Source of the DNA: Pseudarthrobacter phenanthrenivorans
Lineage (GTDB): Bacteria > Actinomycetota > Actinomycetes > Actinomycetales > Micrococcaceae
Assembly (NCBI RefSeq): GCF_000813845.1
Contig: NZ_JWTB01000013.1
Location: forward strand, 40,696-104,695
Length of the DNA stretch: 64,000 nt
Reading direction: 5' to 3'
The notes beneath the pieces were generated by a model. It was not told the DNA's origin, made no database searches, and saw only the letters and a program-made list of their open reading frames with translations. Made by a program: the position numbers and the translations under genes. Below, piece after piece: positions 8,145-16,427 of the stretch; the first letter of the stretch is position 1; each line of letters begins with the position of its first letter.

Positions 8145-9743
8145 CTACTTGTAGAGGCCTTCGCCGCCGACCCTGACGTTAGTGGGCAGGTAGCCGAACG
8201 GGCCGAGACCGTTCCGGCCGAAGCTGCGGTCCACCTGGGTCACGCCGTTCCTGAAGTTGATCTTGACGGTGGGCGACAGCGAACCGCCGCGGACTCCGTT
8301 GACGTTGTCGATGAACGACTGCACCAGGCCTCCGGGCTGCACGTAGTGCGAGTAGGCCTGGAACTGGCGCCCGTTCTGCTGGCCGGAGATGGTACCGCTC
8401 GGGTTGTTCGCCGGCAGGTTGAGGTCGGTGGGTGAACCGAGCGCCAGGCCGCTGTTGTTGACGGGCTGGTAGTCGGAACGGATGCCGTCGCCAACGAAGC
8501 CGTAGACGCCGTCCGGTCCGCGCATGCCGTCCGCATAGGTGAACTGGTGGCTGATTGTGTACAGGTAGTACTTGTTCTTGCCGTTTTCATTCTGGATGAA
8601 GATCTGCGGGCGCTCAGTCTGATCGTTGACGCAGTTTGCGGACAGGATCGGCGGCAGGAAGGACCACTTGGTGAGGTCCTTGTTGTCGGCCACAGCGAGG
8701 CCCACGTTGGCGGTCTGGTACTTGGCGCCGGTGTTCTGGACGTCGGCCAGGCTCTCGGCATGCGGATCGCCCGGCTGGTAGCCGAGGTCCTCGCCCTTGC
8801 ACTGGTAATCGCCACGGGTACCCGCAGTGTTGCCTTCGAAGACCATGTAGGTCTTGCCCGGGTGGGCGGGGTCGGCGAACGTGTACGGGTCGCGGAATGC
8901 AAAGCCCGGGTTCTGGGCCTTGGTCTGGTACATCTTTCCGTCCGGCTCCAGCAGCTTGGTGTGCTGGAAACCGTCGAAGCTGACGCCGTTCTTGTCTGCG
9001 TGGATGTTGCCCAAGGCCTTGGCGATGGCGGCGTCGGGGGCGATCCCGCCGCCGCCGGCGTTACGCTCGGCCACGTCGTGGAACGTGGTTGCCGTGTAGA
9101 AGACGTTCACATGGTCGCCCTGCATGAGGCGGGTGGAGCCGGACCATTCGGTGTTGCCGATGGAGGTGTTGTCCAGGAAGAGGTGGCCGCCGTAGTTCCA
9201 CTTGTCCTTGGCCGGATCGGCATTGGTCTTGCGGAAGAAGTAGCCGATGCGGGCGTTCCAGTGGCGCTGGTCGAAGCCGTAGCCGGCGTGCCGGTCGGCA
9301 ACCAGCGAGAAGATGACGTCCCAGCCCTTGTAGCTGATCTGGTTGGCGTTTTCATCCGTCAGGGACCAGGTGTCCCAGACCCAGACGTCGTCATTCATGG
9401 CGGGGAAATCTTCGGGGATCTCCGGCATGGTGACATCGGGGCTCATGGAGTTCTGGCCGGGAGCCACGGTGGGGTCGCTCTGCGCCATGATCTGCTTGGC
9501 GTCTGCGCGCGTCCACTTCGAGGTGAAGTCCGACGCCGGGTCGAAAGACTGCTGCGTGTGCGTGGTGGGGAGGGCGAAACCGGGAGTGGGGGCCGGCAGC
9601 TGCCCGACCGACGGCGGGTCCGACGGCTCGTTGGCCTGGGCCGGGGGGACGGCCAGGAAGGCCGAGGCAGCCACGGCAGCCGCCAGGGCTGCGGCGGCAG
9701 AACGCCACCGCAGCGTCCGGGGTGATTGGGGGTGCTTGTGCAT
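8145..9743 (-). CDS. secreted levansucrase / fructosyltransferase (GH68)
   Basis: 532-residue secreted enzyme that splits sucrose and polymerises or transfers the fructosyl unit. A Sec signal peptide (basic MHKHPQSPRTLRWR start, Ala-rich core, cleavage after PAQA near 37) precedes a GH68 domain. Nucleophile Asp124 is in VWVWDTWS, the stabilising Asp285 in the RDP motif, and acid/base Glu377 in TERPQ. The ATG at 9743 is preferred over a longer frame to 9929 because it begins the signal peptide. It appears monocistronic. A LacI-like operator upstream suggests sugar-responsive repression. Levan versus inulin product cannot be decided. Confidence 0.93.
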   Translation of the reverse strand: MHKHPQSPRTLRWRSAAAALAAAVAASAFLAVPPAQANEPSDPPSVGQLPAPTPGFALPTTHTQQSFDPASDFTSKWTRADAKQIMAQSDPTVAPGQNSMSPDVTMPEIPEDFPAMNDDVWVWDTWSLTDENANQISYKGWDVIFSLVADRHAGYGFDQRHWNARIGYFFRKTNADPAKDKWNYGGHLFLDNTSIGNTEWSGSTRLMQGDHVNVFYTATTFHDVAERNAGGGGIAPDAAIAKALGNIHADKNGVSFDGFQHTKLLEPDGKMYQTKAQNPGFAFRDPYTFADPAHPGKTYMVFEGNTAGTRGDYQCKGEDLGYQPGDPHAESLADVQNTGAKYQTANVGLAVADNKDLTKWSFLPPILSANCVNDQTERPQIFIQNENGKNKYYLYTISHQFTYADGMRGPDGVYGFVGDGIRSDYQPVNNSGLALGSPTDLNLPANNPSGTISGQQNGRQFQAYSHYVQPGGLVQSFIDNVNGVRGGSLSPTVKINFRNGVTQVDRSFGRNGLGPFGYLPTNVRVGGEGLYK

Positions 9744-9998
9744 TGGTGCTCTTCTCGCGGAGTTGTAACTGTTCGTGGAAGACGGGCGGATGCCCATAAC
9801 CCCAAAACCAACCGCGGCCCGGCAACAGCGCAGGCGCCATCGGGGACGCCGTTGTGTGTCGGGGAGGAGCGGGGCCTGGGTGGGGCCCCGGGCCAAAAGG
9901 AAAGCATGCTTTCCCTTGGCCGCTCCCACGCTAGGCAGAGGCCGCAGCGTTATTCAAACCCTGTTTCAAAGCGGAAAACCGGGATACCGGCGGGTAGG

Positions 9999-10012
9999 TG
10001 CAAGCGCTTACG
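9999..10012. promoter_or_regulatory. LacI-family operator upstream of levansucrase
   Basis: TGCAAGCGCTTACG matches the LacI/GalR consensus at nearly every conserved position. It lies 256 bp before the levansucrase start. It differs by only two bases from the operator at 3745, so one regulator, or two related ones, could control both alpha-glucoside and sucrose functions. Confidence 0.5.
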
Positions 10013-10159
10013 CAACCCAACGCGCGCGCGTGCCACAACGGTTTGGCGGGGGTCAAATGTTTCAGCCACCGCTCAAAGTTTTTTCTGCGGGAAAGGTCGG
10101 CTGTTGGCTGTGTCACGCTCCTGATGTGATGCCCGCGACTGCGGTGCCGGCTGGCTGCC

Positions 10160-10277
10160 CGGCCACCACGCATCATGGCCAGGCCGGCCGGATGCGGCCC
10201 CACCACGCACCTCTGCCGCGCCGGCGGATACTGCCCACCACGCACCTCTGCCACGCCGGCGGCCGGATGCGGCGGGA
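10160..10277. repeat. degenerate GC-rich direct repeats in a non-coding stretch
   Basis: Three imperfect copies of a unit starting CCACCACGCA are present. The last two share CACCACGCACCTCTGCC and continue with CGCCGGCGG. A flanking GGCCGGATGCGG is also duplicated. They fall in the 9744-10690 gap, which holds no convincing gene in any frame apart from the operator, this repeat and the inverted repeat at 10518. Confidence 0.6.
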
Positions 10278-10517
10278 TCACTTCCAGCCACGGATCACCC
10301 ACCCACGGATCGAGTCGGGTGGTGGGAAGGCTCCCCCGCATGCCGCATACGTTCCCGGTTGTCGACCCGCAACGGAGCCTTCGCCGCGCAGATTCACCTC
10401 CGCCCCGCTTATGTCGGGGTCGTCGGGGAATACGCGGGGCGCGAATGACTTTCCGTGTCGCCGCGAAGCAGCCTGGTCGCGAGTGGATCCTCGCGGCTGG
10501 CATGCAACGGCGTCAGA

Positions 10518-10566
10518 GTCTTGTTCGCGGATCCGAATCTTCAAGGTTCTGATCCGCGAACAAGAC
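10518..10566. repeat. inverted repeat element D (conserved-loop palindrome family)
   Basis: Sixteen-base perfect arms (GTCTTGTTCGCGGATC and its complement) enclose a 17-base loop, which on the minus strand reads AGAACCTTGAAGATTCG. The loop start is nearly identical to the loop of the element at 38874 (AGAACCCTGA, then AAA), although the stems are unrelated. No T run follows, so this is not a standard terminator. Confidence 0.8.
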
Positions 10567-10690
10567 CGGTAGCGGCAGGCACGAGCGGCAGGCGGCCAGT
10601 GCGGGCGGCGTCAGGATTGGGAGAGGTGAAGGAGCGCGGGGCGGACCGCAACCCGGAGCAGGAAGGGGCCGGTCCGAAGGGAGGCTTTAA

Positions 10691-10724
10691 ATGAGAAAAG
10701 CACCAGTTCCGAAGAACTGATGCT
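10691..10724 (-). terminator. rho-independent terminator of the tRNA cluster
   Basis: On the minus strand a stem AGCA-CAGTTC closed by a TTCG tetraloop pairs with GAACTGGTGCT and is followed by TTTTCTCATTT. It lies seven bases past the 3' end of tRNA-Phe, the last gene of the Glu-Asp-Phe cluster. Confidence 0.85.
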
Positions 10725-10730
10725 TCCCAG

Positions 10731-10806
10731 TGGTGGCTCCGACCGGCGTCGATCCGGTGACCTTTCGATTTTCAGTCGAACGCTCTACCAACTGAGCTAC
10801 AGAGCC
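10731..10806 (-). tRNA. tRNA-Phe (GAA)
   Basis: A 76-base cloverleaf. The acceptor GGCTCTG pairs with CGGAGCC, the D-arm is GCTC-AGTTGGTA-GAGC, the anticodon loop CTGAAAATC carries GAA, and the T-arm has GATCGACGC. The CCA end is encoded. It is the last of three tRNAs read on the minus strand. Confidence 0.96.
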
Positions 10807-10854
10807 TAGGTGACTAGTCACCATGAGAGCCGGAATTACTTCCAACAATCAGAG

Positions 10855-10928
10855 CGACCCTGACGGGACTTGAACCCGCGACCTCCGCCGTGACAGGGCG
10901 GCGCGCTAACCAACTGCGCTACAGGGCC
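10855..10928 (-). tRNA. tRNA-Asp (GTC)
   Basis: A 74-base cloverleaf beginning GGCCCTGTAGCGCAGTTGG, with anticodon loop CTGTCAC (GTC) and T-arm GGGTTCAAGTCCC. The acceptor pairs with CAGGGTC and CCA is not encoded. It is the middle gene of the Glu-Asp-Phe cluster. Confidence 0.96.
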
Positions 10929-11018
10929 TTGCGTTTCTTGCTTCACGGTATCTCTACCGCTTTTTTCAAGGCTTCCAGCCTACCAGACTTTTTTAGCCTG
11001 TTTGACCAGTTCCTTGCG

Positions 11019-11091
11019 TACCCCCAACGGGATTCGAACCCGTGCCGCCGCCGTGAAAGGGCGGTGTCCTAGGCCGCTAGACGATGGGGGC
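11019..11091 (-). tRNA. tRNA-Glu (TTC)
   Basis: A 73-base cloverleaf beginning GCCCCCATCGTCTAGCGGCC, with anticodon loop CTTTCAC (TTC) and T-arm GGGTTCGAATCCC. The acceptor closes with TGGGGGT and CCA is not encoded. It is the first tRNA of the minus-strand cluster. Confidence 0.96.
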
Positions 11092-11255
11092 CAGAACCCG
11101 TTCGGAACAAAATAAAAGGCGAGAAGCGAGGCTTTCCGTCTTTGTCCTTTGCGTTTCTCCGAACTGGACTCTAAAACTATAGGGCCTCTGCCGGAATTAT
11201 CCAAAATCGGCGGAAATCCGCGCCAATTCCCGCCCCGGCGCGTAAAGATGGACGG

Positions 11256-12272
11256 ATGGATGCCGTCGCAGCACTCAACGAGATTGCTTTCTGGCTGGAG
11301 CGCGGACGCGCCGCCACGTTCAAGGTCCAGGCCTTCCGCAAGGCGGCGGCCGCCATCAGTGCGCTGCCGCCCGGGGAAGTGGCCGACCGCGCCCGGAGCG
11401 GACGGCTTAAGTCCATGAAGGGCATTGGTGACCGGACCTTCGCCGTGATCCGGCAGGCAGTGGACGGCGAAGTGCCGGACTACCTCGCCGACCTCCGCGA
11501 GAAGGGCGCGCAGCCGCTCGCCCCCGGCGGGGCTGACATCCAGGAGGCGCTCCGCGGCGACCTGCACAGCCACAGCGAGTGGTCCGACGGCGGCTCCCCC
11601 ATTGAACTGATGGTTGCCGCTGCGGGGGTGCTGGGGAGGGAGTACCTGGCCCTGACTGACCACTCCCCCAACCTCACTATCGCCAACGGGCTCTCGCCCG
11701 ACCGGCTGCGGGACCAGCTGGATGTGGTGGCGGGCATCAACGACGGCGGCGGGACAACCCGGCTCCTGACCGGGATCGAGGTGGACATCCTGGAGTCCGG
11801 TGACCTGGACCAGGAGCCGGAACTGCTGGAGCGCCTGGATATCGTCGTGGCCAGCGTCCACTCGAAGCTCCGCGCTGACCGAAAGACCATGACCAAGCGC
11901 ATGCTCGGCGGCATCCAGGACCCGCAGACCAATGTGCTGGGCCACTGCACGGGCCGGCTGGTGGAGGGCACCCGCGGAACCCGGCCGCCTTCCGAGTTCG
12001 ACGCCAAGGAAGTCTTTGCAGCCTGCGCCGAGAACAATGTGGCAGTGGAGATCAACTCCCGTCCCGAGCGGCAGGATCCGCCCGATGCCTTGATCCAGCT
12101 TGCGCTGGATGCCGGGTGCCTGTTTTCGATCGACAGCGACGCCCATGCGCCCGGGCAGCTGGATTTCCTGCAGTACGGCGCCGAGCGGGCAGCCCGCAAC
12201 CACGTACCCGCCGAGCGGATCATCACCACCTGGCCCGTGGACAAGCTGCTGGCCTGGGCCAGCCAAACCTAG
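11256..12272 (+). CDS. PHP-domain phosphoesterase with helix-hairpin-helix head
   Basis: 338-residue protein. The N-terminal 75 residues resemble the DNA-binding helix-hairpin-helix head of family X polymerases (LKSMKGIGDRTFAVI). Residues about 100-335 form a PHP metallo-phosphoesterase with all metal motifs: DLHSHSEWSDG, LTDHS, GIEVDI, ASVHSK, LGHCTGR, EINSRP and SIDSDAH. It looks like the head and tail of a PolX enzyme without the nucleotidyltransferase core. A role in DNA repair or phosphate-ester hydrolysis is inference. The start has no ribosome site; a TAAAGA box seven bases before ATG suggests leaderless transcription. Confidence 0.85.
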   Translation: MDAVAALNEIAFWLERGRAATFKVQAFRKAAAAISALPPGEVADRARSGRLKSMKGIGDRTFAVIRQAVDGEVPDYLADLREKGAQPLAPGGADIQEALRGDLHSHSEWSDGGSPIELMVAAAGVLGREYLALTDHSPNLTIANGLSPDRLRDQLDVVAGINDGGGTTRLLTGIEVDILESGDLDQEPELLERLDIVVASVHSKLRADRKTMTKRMLGGIQDPQTNVLGHCTGRLVEGTRGTRPPSEFDAKEVFAACAENNVAVEINSRPERQDPPDALIQLALDAGCLFSIDSDAHAPGQLDFLQYGAERAARNHVPAERIITTWPVDKLLAWASQT

Positions 12273-12333
12273 GCGGGACCGCCGTGGCCGATTCCCGCCA
12301 GCCCCGCGCCCTGGCCGGCCGTAGATTGGTCTT

Positions 12334-13284
12334 ATGCCTTCAGCCCACCCTGCCCAGAACCGAATGAAACCTCCGGCCGTGGCACCCGCCCCCGTCAAGG
12401 CCCTCGGCGTGGCGGCCATGGTGGTGACCGTGGTGCTGTGGGCCTCTGCCTTCGTCGGCATCAGGGCCATTGGCCCGCACTTCTCCCCCGGCCCGCTGAC
12501 CTTGGGCAGACTGTCGGTGGCCGCCGTCGTCCTGGCGTTCCTGGTGGTGCCGCAAATGCTCAGGAGCCGGCTGCTGCCCAAGGGCCGGGAATGGCTGCCG
12601 ATCATCGCGTACGGGGTGATGTGGTTTGGCGGCTACAACGTCGCCCTGAATGCCGCCGAACACATTCTTGATGCCGGAACCAGCGCCCTCCTGATCAACG
12701 TCAACCCCATCCTGGTGGCCATCATGGCCGGATTCTTCCTCAAAGAGGGGTTCCCGCGCTGGCTGCTCATCGGCAGCACGGTGGCGTTCGCCGGCGTGGC
12801 GCTGATCGCCCTGGGGTCCGGACGGCCGCGGGTTCCCGGGGAAAGTCCGACGGCGGACCTGGCAGGCGTGGCGCTTTGCCTCCTGGCGGCGGTGCTCGCC
12901 GCCGTCAGCGTCATCATCCAGAAGCCGGTGGTGCGGAAGTTTCCGGCGGCTCAGGCAACCTGGTTCGGCATCGTGGTGGGGGCGCTGTGCTGCCTGCCGT
13001 TTGCCGGACAGTTGGCGTCCGAGGTGCAGTTGGCTCCGCCCGGGGCGACCTGGGGCCTGGCATACCTGGGGGTCTTTCCCACAGCGATCGCCTTTACCAC
13101 CTGGGCCTACGCGCTTTCCCTGGTGGACGCCGGCAAGCTGGCGGCCACCACCTACCTGGTGCCCGGAACCACTGTCCTGATCTCCTGGCTGCTGCTCGGT
13201 GAAATCCCCACAGCCTGGGGACTCGTGGGTGGCCTAGTGTGCCTGGTGGGAGTAGGACTGACCCGGCGGAGGATCCGGGGCTGA
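12334..13284 (+). CDS. DMT-superfamily (EamA) transporter
   Basis: 316-residue inner-membrane protein with about ten hydrophobic helices arranged as two EamA repeats. The first opens with WASAFVGIRAIGP and the second with LLAAVLAAVSVIIQKP. Members export amino acids, metabolites or toxic compounds; the substrate here is unknown. The start at 12334 follows a TAGATT box by six bases with no ribosome site, so a leaderless mRNA is likely. A second ATG ten codons in is possible. Confidence 0.85.
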   Translation: MPSAHPAQNRMKPPAVAPAPVKALGVAAMVVTVVLWASAFVGIRAIGPHFSPGPLTLGRLSVAAVVLAFLVVPQMLRSRLLPKGREWLPIIAYGVMWFGGYNVALNAAEHILDAGTSALLINVNPILVAIMAGFFLKEGFPRWLLIGSTVAFAGVALIALGSGRPRVPGESPTADLAGVALCLLAAVLAAVSVIIQKPVVRKFPAAQATWFGIVVGALCCLPFAGQLASEVQLAPPGATWGLAYLGVFPTAIAFTTWAYALSLVDAGKLAATTYLVPGTTVLISWLLLGEIPTAWGLVGGLVCLVGVGLTRRRIRG

Positions 13285-13312
13285 CGCTGCCGTGTGGGGC
13301 TAAAGTCGGAGT

Positions 13313-13774
13313 ATGCCAGCCAGCCTGCCGCCGGGCCTGCCGATCATCCCCTCCGGGCCGGATGGGCCTGCCGCTAAGAAACCTGTGCCCTCCCAGGGAA
13401 CATCCCGCTTCACCATGTCCCCGGACGACTTTGAGGCGGCCGTCCAGGATGCCCTGGACAGCATCCCGGACAGCCTGGCCCAGGCCATGGACAACGTGGC
13501 GGTCTTTATCGACGACGACTACACGCCAGGCCCCCGGGAAGACCCGGACACCGTGCTTTTGGGGTTGTATGAGGAGGTTCCCCTGACCGAACGCGATTCG
13601 TGGTGGGACGCCGGCTCCCTGCCGGACCGGATCACCATCTTCCGCGAACCCATCCTGGAAATCTGCGCCTCGCGGGACGACGTCATCCACGAGGTCGCTG
13701 TCACGATAGTGCACGAAATCGCGCATCATTTCGGCATCCCGGATGACCGGCTGCACGAGCTGGGCTGGGGCTAG
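13313..13774 (+). CDS. small zincin-like metallopeptidase family protein
   Basis: 153-residue protein with a zinc-binding HEIAHHFG motif near residue 138 inside a helix preceded by VIHEVAVTIV. Upstream are a Phe/Asp-rich MSPDDFEAAVQDALDSIP segment and an LLGLYEEVPLTER motif, as in the COG3824 family of small, mostly uncharacterised metallopeptidases. A TAAAGT box six bases before ATG points to leaderless expression. Substrate unknown. Confidence 0.82.
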   Translation: MPASLPPGLPIIPSGPDGPAAKKPVPSQGTSRFTMSPDDFEAAVQDALDSIPDSLAQAMDNVAVFIDDDYTPGPREDPDTVLLGLYEEVPLTERDSWWDAGSLPDRITIFREPILEICASRDDVIHEVAVTIVHEIAHHFGIPDDRLHELGWG

Positions 13775-13783
13775 CCTGTAGCC

Positions 13784-14698
13784 ATGGGACACGACCATAG
13801 CCACGGAATCACCGGTACCAGGCGGCACCGGAAACGCCTCGTGGCCGTCCTGGGCATCACGCTTGGTGTGGTTGTCATCCAGACGGTGGGCGCAATACTT
13901 TCCGGATCGCTGTCGCTGCTGGCAGATGCCGGCCACATGCTGTCCGATGCCGCCGGCGTCACCATCGCCCTCATGGCGGCCTGGATCGCGGGACGCCCGG
14001 CGAGCGACCAGCGGACCTACGGCTTCCAGCGCGCCGAAGTGCTGGCGGCGCTGGCCAATGCCCTGATCCTGATCGTGATCTCCGCGGTGATCTTTACCGA
14101 GGCGGTCCGCCGGTTCAGCGCACCGCCGCTGGTGCAAACGGACATCATGCTGTTTGCCGCCATCCTGGGTGCCGCGGCCAACCTCGCCTCGCTCCTGGTC
14201 CTGCGAACGGCGCAGGAGGAAAGCCTCAACATCCGGGGCGCCTACCTGGAAGTCCTTGGCGACCTCCTGGGCTCCCTTGCCGTGATCGCCGCAGCGGCAG
14301 TCATCAAGCTCACGGGTTTCCAGGCGGCGGACACGATCGCCTCGGTCCTGATCGCCCTGATGATCCTGCCCCGGGCCTGGAGCCTGCTGCGCGACGTGGT
14401 GGACGTCCTGCTGGAAGCCACCCCCAAAGGGGTGGAGGTGCAGATGATCCGCGAACACATCCTGTCAGTGGCGGGCGTGACCGACGTACACGACATCCAT
14501 ATCTGGACCATCACCTCGGGTGTTCCCGTCTTTTCCGCCCACGTTGTGGTGGATGACGGCGTCCTCAACGCCCGTGGCGCGGACCAGCTGCTGGACAAGC
14601 TCATCAGCTGCCTGGGCTCCCACTTTGACACCGACCACTGCACCTTCCAGCTGGAACCGGCAAGCCACTCCGAGCATGAAGCCAACCAGCATGCCTGA
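13784..14698 (+). CDS. cation diffusion facilitator (Zn/Co/Cd efflux)
   Basis: 304-residue CDF transporter. A His-rich head (MGHDHSHG) is followed by six membrane helices. The metal-site pattern D-A-x-H-M-x-S-D is in helix 2 (LADAGHMLSDA) and LEVLGDLLGS marks helix 5. The cytoplasmic ferredoxin-like domain (about 205-300) contains DVHDIHIWTITSG and DTDHCTFQLE. It exports divalent metal by proton antiport. It starts ten bases after the metallopeptidase gene and is probably co-expressed with it. Confidence 0.92.
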   Translation: MGHDHSHGITGTRRHRKRLVAVLGITLGVVVIQTVGAILSGSLSLLADAGHMLSDAAGVTIALMAAWIAGRPASDQRTYGFQRAEVLAALANALILIVISAVIFTEAVRRFSAPPLVQTDIMLFAAILGAAANLASLLVLRTAQEESLNIRGAYLEVLGDLLGSLAVIAAAAVIKLTGFQAADTIASVLIALMILPRAWSLLRDVVDVLLEATPKGVEVQMIREHILSVAGVTDVHDIHIWTITSGVPVFSAHVVVDDGVLNARGADQLLDKLISCLGSHFDTDHCTFQLEPASHSEHEANQHA

Positions 14699-14793
14699 AT
14701 CCGACACGCGCCGGTCAGTTCCCACGAAAATGACACAGTTGTGGTTTATGTTATTGATGTGACTGCTGTTGCTTATGTGCATAACGTCACGTA

Positions 14794-14874
14794 ACCTCGG
14801 ACTGCTGGCGAGCAGCTGAGGGGCACCGTCGTGCCACATCCAGAACCTCACTCCCAGCCCGAATGTTGCGAGGT
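14794..14874 (+). promoter_or_regulatory. structured 5' leader sequestering the NlpC/P60 ribosome site
   Basis: An 81-base three-way fold is closed by P1 ACCTCG (14794-14799) with CGAGGT (14869-14874). Inside are hairpin CTGCT-GGCG-AGCAG (14802-14815), and stem TGAGG/CCTCA (14817-14821 with 14846-14850) enclosing GGCAC-CGTC-GTGCC (14822-14835). The 3' strand of P1 contains GAGGT, the apparent Shine-Dalgarno eight bases before the ATG at 14883. Actinobacterial cell-wall hydrolases often have c-di-AMP (ydaO) riboswitches. I could not match the ydaO consensus with confidence, so ligand and class are left open. Confidence 0.45.
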
Positions 14875-14882
14875 CTCTGCAG

Positions 14883-16373
14883 ATGGCTTTATCCGGATCC
14901 GGCCGCAGGACGGCCGTGCTGTGCGCCGCCGTCGTCCTTTTTGCTTCCGTTGCCACGCCTGCTGCCGCTGTCCCGGTGGCATCCTCGCCGCTGGCCGTTC
15001 CGGCGTCGCCTGAGATCCCATCGCCTGAAGACATCGCGGCAGCGAAGGCCAGCGAGTCCGCAACAGCGGACCAGGTGGCCTCCATCGAGCGCATCCTGGC
15101 TGATGCCTCCGCAGCCCAGCAGGCGGCATTCGCGGTGGCCATGCAGGCCAACAACTCTTACAGCGAAGCCCTGGTGGAGCTTCAGCAGCGCACCGACGCG
15201 GCTTCTGTCGCGGCCGCGAAGGCTTCGGCGGCCCGCGGACAGCAGGACAAGACCCGGAAGAAGGTGGGACAGCTTGCCGGGGATCTCTACCGCAACGGCG
15301 GCCTGAACCCCACCCTTGGAAGCCTGGCGGGCGGGGGCGACAGCCTGCAGCAGGCGGCCACCCTCGAGGCACTTTCTGCCAGCCGGAGCCGGGCATTTGA
15401 AGCGGCCGACGCCGCGGCCACCGCCTACCGTTCCCTGACCGCGGCCGCCGACGATGCCACAAAGGCCGCCGACGATGCGGCGAAGACCGCGGAACAGCGG
15501 AAGTCCGAGGCAGAACAGGCGAACGCCGCCCAGCTGAAGGCCGTCGCGGATGCCAAGGCGCAGCGGACCGTGCTGGTGGACCAGCTGGCACAGCTGCGCA
15601 ACACCACCGTGGCGCTGGAATCGGCCCGCGTGGATGCGTTGGACCGGCAGCGCGAAGAGGCCCGCCTGGCCGCGCTGTCCGCCGCCGCCGACAAGGCGGC
15701 CCAGGACAAGGCGGCCCAGGACAAGGCGGCACAGGACAGCGCTGCCCGTGGGAATGCCGCTCAGGACCAGGCATCCCAAAACCAGCGGCCCGCGGCACCC
15801 GCCCCTGTCGCGCCGGCCCCGGCGGCACCTGCTCCCGCGCCTGCTGCACCCGCTCCGGCACCGGCACCGGCACCCGCTCCGGCCCCTGCACCCGCCCCCG
15901 CTCCGGCTCCGGCTCCGGCTCCGGCTCCAGTTATTCCTGCCCCGGCTCCCGGTCCGGTGGAGCCCGCTCCGGCGCCCACGCCTCCACCCGCGACCGGGGC
16001 AGGCACGTATGAGGCCGCCATTTCCGTCGCCATGGGCAAGGTGGGCGCGCCGTACTTCTACCAGTGGGGCGGCACCGGGCCGTACGGTTTTGACTGCTCC
16101 GGCCTGGTCCAGAATGCGTTCGCCGCAGCCGGGAAGTACCTGCCGCGCACTGCCTCGCAGCAGTATGCCGCCGCCCCGGTCCACGTCCCCATTTCGCAGG
16201 CCCGCCGCGGCGACCTGCTGGTCTGGGGTTCGGCGCCGAACTTCTACCATGTGGCCATCTACCTCGGTAACGGCCAGGTGGTCCAGGCACTGAATCCGCA
16301 GGAAGGGATTACGGTCTCCACCATCAGCTCCATGGTCGGCATGGACCTGTGGCCCTACGCGGCACGGTTCTAA
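14883..16373 (+). CDS. secreted NlpC/P60 peptidoglycan hydrolase
   Basis: 496-residue exported endopeptidase. Signal peptide about 1-30, then a long Ala/Gln/Lys-rich coiled coil (about 45-280, RipA/PcsB-like), which usually keeps such enzymes inactive or docks them to the divisome. A low-complexity Pro-Ala linker (about 300-370) leads to a C-terminal NlpC/P60 domain (about 375-496) with Cys in FDCSGLVQNAF, RRGDLLVWG and the His in FYHVAIYLG. It would cut peptide cross-bridges of peptidoglycan during division or growth. The structured leader upstream suggests translational control. Confidence 0.92.
   Translation: MALSGSGRRTAVLCAAVVLFASVATPAAAVPVASSPLAVPASPEIPSPEDIAAAKASESATADQVASIERILADASAAQQAAFAVAMQANNSYSEALVELQQRTDAASVAAAKASAARGQQDKTRKKVGQLAGDLYRNGGLNPTLGSLAGGGDSLQQAATLEALSASRSRAFEAADAAATAYRSLTAAADDATKAADDAAKTAEQRKSEAEQANAAQLKAVADAKAQRTVLVDQLAQLRNTTVALESARVDALDRQREEARLAALSAAADKAAQDKAAQDKAAQDSAARGNAAQDQASQNQRPAAPAPVAPAPAAPAPAPAAPAPAPAPAPAPAPAPAPAPAPAPAPAPVIPAPAPGPVEPAPAPTPPPATGAGTYEAAISVAMGKVGAPYFYQWGGTGPYGFDCSGLVQNAFAAAGKYLPRTASQQYAAAPVHVPISQARRGDLLVWGSAPNFYHVAIYLGNGQVVQALNPQEGITVSTISSMVGMDLWPYAARF
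15800..15945 (+). repeat. proline-alanine low-complexity linker repeat
   Basis: A tandem run of CCGGCA/CCTGCA/GCTCCG-type hexamers encodes (Pro-Ala)n within the NlpC/P60 protein, separating coiled coil and catalytic domain. A shorter upstream run (15694-15738) encodes DKAAQ repeated three times. Confidence 0.85.
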
Positions 16374-16427
16374 TCAGCCCCGCATCAGCCCGGCCGGTTC
16401 CAGGCACCCATGCTGGGGCCGCCGTCG

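Noticed and set aside
15800..15945. CRISPR-like or satellite repeat
   Set aside because: It is the in-frame Pro-Ala linker of the NlpC/P60 protein, common in secreted actinobacterial wall enzymes.
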